Below are positions 6,576 to 13,660 of a DNA stretch of 13,660 nt, piece after piece (within the stretch, counting starts at the first letter, position 1; each line of letters opens with the position of its first letter). The DNA is from Leptospira stimsonii (GTDB lineage Bacteria; Spirochaetota; Leptospiria; Leptospirales; Leptospiraceae): the NCBI RefSeq assembly GCF_003545875.1, contig NZ_QHCS01000014.1, positions 1-13,660 of the forward strand, written 5' to 3'. The notes beneath the pieces are model-generated. The model was not told where the DNA came from. It did not search any database and saw only the letters and a list, made by a program, of their open reading frames with translations. The position numbers were made by a program, and so were the translations under genes.

Positions 6576-6888
6576 GACTCCAAACCAACCAGCAACAACA
6601 GGAACAAGAACAGGGTTAGGGAAAGTTTTTTTGGTCCTAGAAGACCTTTTTTAGATGTGAAATGCGTGTTTTGCTTCCAAACACCCCCGAGACCCCAACA
6701 GAATGCAAGAGTCAGGGGGCGGCGACCCCCAGGCGACCCCCCGGTTTTGCCTAGGCGAAGGGGGAGCGAAGTGGCATTTTTGCTAGGCGAAGTTGAGCTT
6801 TTGGGGGGCGAAGTGAACGAACATTCAATTAATTTAGAGACAAATTCTACTAAATGAGATACAAGAAGTTCGGAATATTCAGATTCTT

Positions 6889-6892
<4 letters not shown>
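6572..6892 (-). CDS. Small coupled protein with Pro/Ser-rich centre and hydrophobic C-terminus (unknown)
   Basis: 106 residues, no family recognised. Both ends support translation. The ATG overlaps the primase stop in ATGA with GAGGG seven bases before it, and its own TGA overlaps the recombinase ATG in the same way. Residues 1-24 look like an amphipathic helix (KESEYSELLVSHLVEFVSKL). Residues 25-62 are low-complexity, rich in Ser, Pro, Thr and Gly. This segment is encoded by DNA with repeated GCGAAG(T/G) elements and G/C runs (6715-6820) unlike its surroundings. The C-terminus (KKLSLTLFLFLLLLVG, about 88-103) could be a membrane anchor. Alternatively the repeat-rich DNA is the functional element and the frame simply maintains coupling from primase to recombinase. 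A longer frame upstream from 6943 is only overlap with the primase gene. Confidence 0.6.
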
Positions 6893-9798
<2,906 letters not shown>

Positions 9799-9830
9799 GC
9801 GGGAAGGCTCCTGGTGAGGGAAAATTTTTT

Positions 9831-9890
9831 AGTACCTTTTGTGCAAATTCAATATACACATATAAGATAATTATTATTGGTACTATATGT
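9831..9890. promoter_or_regulatory. Divergent control region with inverted repeats
   Basis: The 171-bp gap between the primase and XRE genes is very AT-rich. AGTACC (9831-9836) pairs with GGTACT (9879-9884), and ACATATA (9858-9864) with TATATGT (9884-9890). These are plausible operators for the adjacent XRE regulator acting on the primase promoter. No sharp -35/-10 pair could be fixed for the primase direction. Confidence 0.35.
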
Positions 9891-9932
9891 TCATTTGAGT
9901 CAACCTCCTTTTTTACCCAAAAGCATATTTTC

Positions 9933-9962
9933 TTGATCTTCTTAACCGTATCCGTTTAATAT
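9933..9962 (+). promoter_or_regulatory. Promoter candidate for the XRE gene (apparently leaderless)
   Basis: TTGATC (9933-9938) and TAATAT (9957-9962) form a sigma70-like -35/-10 pair with an 18-bp spacer. Transcription would start about seven bases downstream, at or next to the ATG at 9970. No Shine-Dalgarno sequence is present, so a leaderless mRNA is likely. Confidence 0.5.
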
Positions 9963-9969
9963 ACTGTGT

Positions 9970-10350
9970 ATGAAAGCCGTGAAATTAAAAGAGGATGCTC
10001 TGGCTAAAAACCTAAAGCTATTCAGAAAAAAGAAAAATTGGTCACAAACAGAACTCGCTAAAAACGCAGGAACTACACTTACCCACATCAACAGACTCGA
10101 AACCGGTAAATCTAATCCTTCGATTGAAATCGTTCAGAAAATCGCATTAGCTTTAGAAGTTTCGATAGACGACCTCGTTTCTGTAAGAGATAACTCCAAG
10201 GAAGTTAAATTCGAAAATCAGGCTTTTTACGAAAAAATCAAACTTCTCGATACATTTTCTGAAGAAGAAAGAAACGCAGTAAACGTTGTCATCGATTCCA
10301 TTCTTACTAAAAAGAAAATGTTGAATCTTTTAAAAGAACACGGAGGATAA
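9970..10350 (+). CDS. XRE/Cro-family DNA-binding regulator
   Basis: 126 residues. A helix-turn-helix of the Cro/C1 type spans about 11-70: LKLFRKKKNWSQTELAKNAG, then THINRLETGKSNPSIEIVQK, ending in the usual IDDL. The remaining 55 residues are helical and may dimerise. It stands first in a plus-strand run whose next start is five bases after its stop, so it probably regulates the following toxin-antitoxin genes. The divergent primase operon is also close enough to be a target. The start is chosen because it lies at the predicted transcription start and directly precedes the domain. There is no ribosome binding site, which suggests leaderless translation. It could alternatively be a prophage-type repressor of a phage-plasmid. 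Confidence 0.9.
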   Translation: MKAVKLKEDALAKNLKLFRKKKNWSQTELAKNAGTTLTHINRLETGKSNPSIEIVQKIALALEVSIDDLVSVRDNSKEVKFENQAFYEKIKLLDTFSEEERNAVNVVIDSILTKKKMLNLLKEHGG

Positions 10351-10355
10351 GAGAA

Positions 10356-10562
10356 ATGATGATACTAGTCAACGTTAAAGACGAAAAAGCAGGCGCACTT
10401 CTCGAAATTCTAAAAGGACTCTCTTTCGTTAAAACAGAAACTCTCTCCAAAGACAAAACAAAGGCTTTAAAAGGTCTCAAAGAATCCGTCGATCAAGTAA
10501 ACTTAGACAAACAAGGAAAAATCAAACTCAAATCGATTCATTCCCTTCTCGATGAAAACTGA
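10356..10562 (+). CDS. Antitoxin of the RelE-like module
   Basis: 68 residues, Lys-rich and unstable-looking. The start follows GGAGG (10342-10346) with nine bases spacing, inside the end of the XRE gene; an alternative ATG is three bases later. It ends 11 bases inside the toxin gene, the usual order and coupling of a type II antitoxin. Residues 3-28 (ILVNVKDEKAGALLEILKGL and onward) resemble residues 4-29 of the antitoxin in the next module (11 of 26 identical). The C-terminal half is probably the part that wraps around the toxin. No DNA-binding motif is obvious, so repression may depend on the XRE protein. Confidence 0.75.
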   Translation: MMILVNVKDEKAGALLEILKGLSFVKTETLSKDKTKALKGLKESVDQVNLDKQGKIKLKSIHSLLDEN

Positions 10563-10881
10563 AATCGTATATACAGATCATTTCAGTCGAGAATTCAAAG
10601 ACCTCGCTAAAAAACACAAATCAATCAAAGAGGATTTAAAAAAACTTGTCCTGTCTCTCGAACAAAATCCGACCCAAGGCGTTTCTTTAGGGAAAGATTG
10701 TTACAAAATTCGTTTAGCCGTTTCATCCAAAGGAAAAGGCAAATCCGGAGGCGCAAGAATCATTACTTACTTGTTCCACGCTAAAAACAAACTCTACTTG
10801 CTTTCCATCTTCGACAAATCCGAAAAAGAAACCATTTCCGACAAAGATCGAGAAACCATTCTCAAACTCATTGTGCCATAA
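10552..10881 (+). CDS. RelE/ParE-superfamily toxin
   Basis: 109 residues. The N-terminal helices (FSREFKDLAKKHKSIKEDL, 11-29) and the strand core YKIRLAV, KSGGARIITYLF (64-75), LYLLSIFDKSEK (81-92) match the RelE/ParE-like toxin fold, as in RelE/HigB-type ribosome-dependent mRNA interferases. The basic GKGKSGGAR segment and the late D/E-K motif are typical of this branch. It overlaps the antitoxin frame by 11 bases. Whether it cleaves mRNA or poisons gyrase cannot be decided from this sequence. It should stabilise the plasmid by post-segregational killing. Confidence 0.85.
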   Translation: MKTEIVYTDHFSREFKDLAKKHKSIKEDLKKLVLSLEQNPTQGVSLGKDCYKIRLAVSSKGKGKSGGARIITYLFHAKNKLYLLSIFDKSEKETISDKDRETILKLIVP

Positions 10882-10892
10882 CCGGAAAGGAT

Positions 10893-11485
<593 letters not shown>

Positions 11486-11538
11486 AATGTTTAGTACACA
11501 ATATCGTGGAAAATGTTTGTGAAAGGTTTTTCAAAGAA

Positions 11539-11829
11539 TCATTTCGGCAATTTCTCCCTCGAAAAAGCAAGGTCGTATTCAATAACCCTCATGTATTTCG
11601 AAACGTGAATCCGTCTTACCGTCTCTTGCAACTTCTTCAAATCGCCAAAGAACACTTCCTCTTTTACAAGCCTTCTTCTCTCCGAGTCAAAGTAAACGCA
11701 AGGAACAAGACCGTCCCAAGTCGCATCCACATACATTCGGCGGCCTGTCGTCTTGTCCTCGACAAGATCCCCGAGTGTAAAGCTCGTGTGGAGCGGGGAA
11801 AAAGTGGAGTCTGGAGAGCGATCTTGCAT
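11539..11829 (-). CDS. YodC/DUF2158-like small protein, copy A
   Basis: 96 residues. The core FTLGDLVEDKTTGRRMYVDA (17-36) followed by CVYFD (44-48) matches the pattern of small YodC-like (DUF2158) proteins: G-[DE]-x-V-x-[DL]-K-[ST]-G-x-x-M-x-V, then C-x-[YW]-[FY]-D. These form a short beta-barrel of unknown function. Residues 17-68 align with the next gene upstream (11854-12063) at about 40 percent identity, so the two are tandem duplicates. This copy has a longer basic C-terminus (RRIHVSKYMRVIEYDL). The start is uncertain, with no strong ribosome binding site and an N-terminal tail that shows no conservation. The recognition is by motif only. Confidence 0.65.
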   Translation of the reverse strand: MQDRSPDSTFSPLHTSFTLGDLVEDKTTGRRMYVDATWDGLVPCVYFDSERRRLVKEEVFFGDLKKLQETVRRIHVSKYMRVIEYDLAFSREKLPK

Positions 11830-11853
11830 CGTTAAAGTGTGTCTCGTGAATTT

Positions 11854-12063
11854 TTACTTCGGGAGATACGGAAGAACTCCCTTCATCCGCTCCAGATCCT
11901 CCGGAAGCATCCGAACCTTCACAAGGATTTCCTTCTCCGCATCAAAGTAAACACAGCTCACTTCCGGGGTCCAAGCTACCTCGACATACATCTTTTGGCC
12001 GCTTCTCTTGTCTCTTACTGCTTCCCCTATTGAGTAGCCTTTCTTGATTGTGCTCTCTTCCAT
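11854..12063 (-). CDS. YodC/DUF2158-like small protein, copy B
   Basis: 69 residues, ending 24 bases before copy A starts, so probably one transcript ending at the 11462-11485 terminator. The core YSIGEAVRDKRSGQKMYVEV (10-29) and CVYFDAEKEILVKV (37-50) match copy A. Shared residues include G, V, DK, MYV, W, CVYFD, LVK and a late DL. A weak promoter candidate (TTGCAG at 12133-12128 on the minus strand, then TAAAAT 15 bases later) lies upstream. Function unknown. Confidence 0.7.
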   Translation of the reverse strand: MEESTIKKGYSIGEAVRDKRSGQKMYVEVAWTPEVSCVYFDAEKEILVKVRMLPEDLERMKGVLPYLPK

Positions 12064-12135
12064 TGATCTTTTACCAAATGTATTCTTTTCTTTTTCTTTG
12101 TTCGTTATTTTACACAGAGAAGGTTTACTGCAAGT

Positions 12136-12672
12136 CTACAGCTCGTAATCCTCAGTCTCTACTGGCATTTTTTTGCGAAGTCTTTCGATTGCCTTCTCGG
12201 AAAGTTTTGTGCCAGCCGCTCGAAGATCTACGTTCAATTTCAAAAGATCCTCTACGGCTCCATCATCGATGTTGGTATATGAAATATTTAGAATTTTTAA
12301 ATGTTTCCAGTCACGCAAAACCTTAATCGCTTTGTTCGTTATCAAAGTTGAATCGATATCTAAATGATCAATTTTATTTTCCTTAATAGATTCAAGGCCA
12401 ACTTCAGTAATTTTTGTTTTTGTTAAACTCAAAGCAGATACATTGCGTAAAACTAATATATTTTTCAATGTTTCGTCTGTGATTGCAGTATTTTCAAAAC
12501 CAATTGCTTCAATTTCATCCATTTTTTCTTTAGTCAATTGATTGTGCTGTGGTTGTAACGTCCTTAAATACGCCAGTGCTTCTTCTGTTGAATCATTTTC
12601 TTTTGCTTTTCCTTTCACACAATTCACCAAAATCAAAAATATTAAAAGATATGTTATTTTCTGAACTTTCAT
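12136..12672 (-). CDS. Leucine-rich-repeat lipoprotein
   Basis: 178 residues. A signal peptide (KKx-type basic start, hydrophobic 8-16) ends at a lipobox LVNC with C18, so the mature protein would be lipid-anchored. From about 64 to 165 there are four to five repeats of 23-24 residues built on I-T/D-x-x-x-[LIV]-x-x-[IL]...L-x-x-L-x-[LI]-x-x-T, a leucine-rich-repeat solenoid. GAGAGG lies just before the ATG. The gene follows the right-edge partial gene by 22 bases on the same strand, so both are probably co-transcribed. A surface or periplasmic binding role is likely. Immunity to the upstream product is one possibility. It could equally be a surface adhesin-type LRR lipoprotein. Confidence 0.8.
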   Translation of the reverse strand: MKVQKITYLLIFLILVNCVKGKAKENDSTEEALAYLRTLQPQHNQLTKEKMDEIEAIGFENTAITDETLKNILVLRNVSALSLTKTKITEVGLESIKENKIDHLDIDSTLITNKAIKVLRDWKHLKILNISYTNIDDGAVEDLLKLNVDLRAAGTKLSEKAIERLRKKMPVETEDYEL

Positions 12673-12694
12673 ACTTTACCTCTCTTACCCATTC

Positions 12695-13660
12695 TCAATA
12701 TCCCATCGCCTTCAGTCCCCAATCTTTCCACTGGGTCGCATTTGAATTTCTAAATTTTGCATGCGCGTGATCCGTTGGATCCCATTTGATTTGGCCGTCA
12801 TTTCCAATTCCATGCTGACCCGTGACCCCTGTCCAACCAACGACAGTCCCGTTGTCAAAAGTCGGCTTTCTGCCAGCTTTCAATTCATCAATTACATAAC
12901 TTGGAAACTGATTCTGTGCGTGACGAAGATCCATCTCTCGTGTAACGCCACCTAATTTGTACCTTAGTGTAAGAGAATTCCCACCCTCTGACATTTTATC
13001 TAATTTCCAAACGGTAAACTTTCCGTCATCGGATTTCATTACGGTCATCGGGCTTCCATACGGAGCATGCAAATCCACCGCACCCGGATCTTTAGCCTGA
13101 TTGTGCGAATCAATCACTGTCCATGGTTTCTCCGTTATCTTCGTCGGTTCCATCGGAATTGATTTGGAATCCTTTCCTTGTGCTTCCGTTCTGAAATACA
13201 TGTTCCCGTCGCCGTCTTTGACAATTTTACCAATCACTCCTTTGGAATCTTCCAAATGAGTTAATTTTTGTAAATGCTCATTGGATACATCCGTATATTT
13301 GCCAGGATCTTTTTTTGTATTCAAAGGAATCTTGTCCCTTTCTCCTTGCGTGTTGTTTGCGTATGTTGATTTGGCTTCTCCGACCCTTTTGTCGAATTCT
13401 GCTTTTGAAATCTTGCCTTCTTTGAAATCAAGATATGCAGATACTTCATTACCAATTCTCGTTAACTTGGTTAACGCTGCTTTCTCTGGAAGTCCGGATT
13501 CTTTGAGTCCTGCCAATTCCACTCCTTTCAGTTTGTCATATTGGCTTTGCAGATGCTCGATTTCTTTGTTCAAATTCTTCTGATCATTTTCACTCAAATG
13601 TTCAAAGGAGGTTTCTCCGTCACTTTCTGGCTTTCTACCAGCAATTTCAACCCCTAGCCC
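12695..13660 (-). CDS. C-terminal part of a protein with an M23-like domain (5' end outside or lost)
   Basis: The frame is open to the right edge (codons begin exactly at 13660), so the N-terminus is not in this linear window. The only start in the visible part is a TTG at 13597 with a poor ribosome binding site. Numbering from it, residues 1-40 are coiled-coil-like and the C-terminal third resembles an M23 (LytM-type) metallopeptidase fold: VDLHAPYGSPM (174-184, D175), LRHAQN (H226), GTVVGWTGVTG (250-260) and DHAHAKF (H277, H279, like the HLHF motif). The first zinc ligand expected four residues before D175 is Pro, so activity is doubtful. If the molecule is circular the frame continues only 26 codons to a stop at 94-92, without an ATG, which suggests a truncated gene. 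M23 enzymes cut peptidoglycan bridges. The assignment is tentative. Confidence 0.6.
   Translation of the reverse strand, partial: GLGVEIAGRKPESDGETSFEHLSENDQKNLNKEIEHLQSQYDKLKGVELAGLKESGLPEKAALTKLTRIGNEVSAYLDFKEGKISKAEFDKRVGEAKSTYANNTQGERDKIPLNTKKDPGKYTDVSNEHLQKLTHLEDSKGVIGKIVKDGDGNMYFRTEAQGKDSKSIPMEPTKITEKPWTVIDSHNQAKDPGAVDLHAPYGSPMTVMKSDDGKFTVWKLDKMSEGGNSLTLRYKLGGVTREMDLRHAQNQFPSYVIDELKAGRKPTFDNGTVVGWTGVTGQHGIGNDGQIKWDPTDHAHAKFRNSNATQWKDWGLKAMGY
13648..13660. repeat. Terminal direct repeat, right copy
   Basis: CAACCCCTAGCCC, identical to positions 1-13. It falls inside the open frame of the partial M23-like gene, so the junction cuts or joins a coding sequence. Confidence 0.75.

Noticed and set aside
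13281..13583. Plus-strand 100-codon frame
   Set aside because: Antisense shadow of the partial M23-like gene, without a ribosome binding site.

Overview
The window looks like a complete, or nearly complete, small low-GC extrachromosomal replicon from a spirochaete, most likely Leptospira. That assignment is an inference. It rests on the AT-rich, A/T-homopolymer-rich DNA, a LVNC-type lipobox on a leucine-rich-repeat lipoprotein, and a gene style (ParAB, XerC-like recombinase, RelE and VapC modules with short antitoxins) that I associate with leptospiral plasmids and phage-plasmids. The first and last 13 bases are identical, which fits a circular molecule of about 13,647 bp or an element flanked by a short direct repeat.

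Layout. Positions 1-1341 hold no normal-sized gene. This stretch carries two phased arrays of 11-bp repeats (393-511 and 1023-1163), two large stem-loops, a duplicated 24-25 bp motif, and a 28-residue cationic amphipathic peptide ORF with a good ribosome binding site (801-887). From 1342 to 9798 everything reads on the minus strand. In transcription order the genes are: a primase-helicase fusion (9798-6889), a small coupled unknown protein (6892-6572), a tyrosine recombinase (6575-5523), parA (5325-4564), parB (4567-3434), a 98-residue protein that copies the ParB C-terminus (3430-3134), a roughly 610-bp region packed with inverted repeats, and a Rep_trans-type replication initiator (2520-1342). 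ATGA overlaps join primase/orf106, orf106/recombinase and parA/parB.

From 9970 to 11458 the plus strand carries a stability cluster: an XRE regulator without a Shine-Dalgarno sequence, an antitoxin plus RelE-like toxin, then an antitoxin plus PIN (VapC) toxin. The two antitoxins share an N-terminal domain. A terminator at 11462-11485 separates this cluster from minus-strand genes: two tandem YodC/DUF2158-like paralogues, an LRR lipoprotein, and the C-terminal part of a protein that runs off the right edge.

Together the genes cover replication (Rep, primase-helicase), multimer resolution or integration (recombinase), partition (ParA/ParB and possibly orf98), addiction (two TA modules) and a possible effector/immunity cargo pair. 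The most interesting undescribed candidates are the amphipathic micro-peptide between the repeat arrays, the ParB-tail paralogue, and the coupled low-complexity membrane-tailed protein in the primase-recombinase operon.
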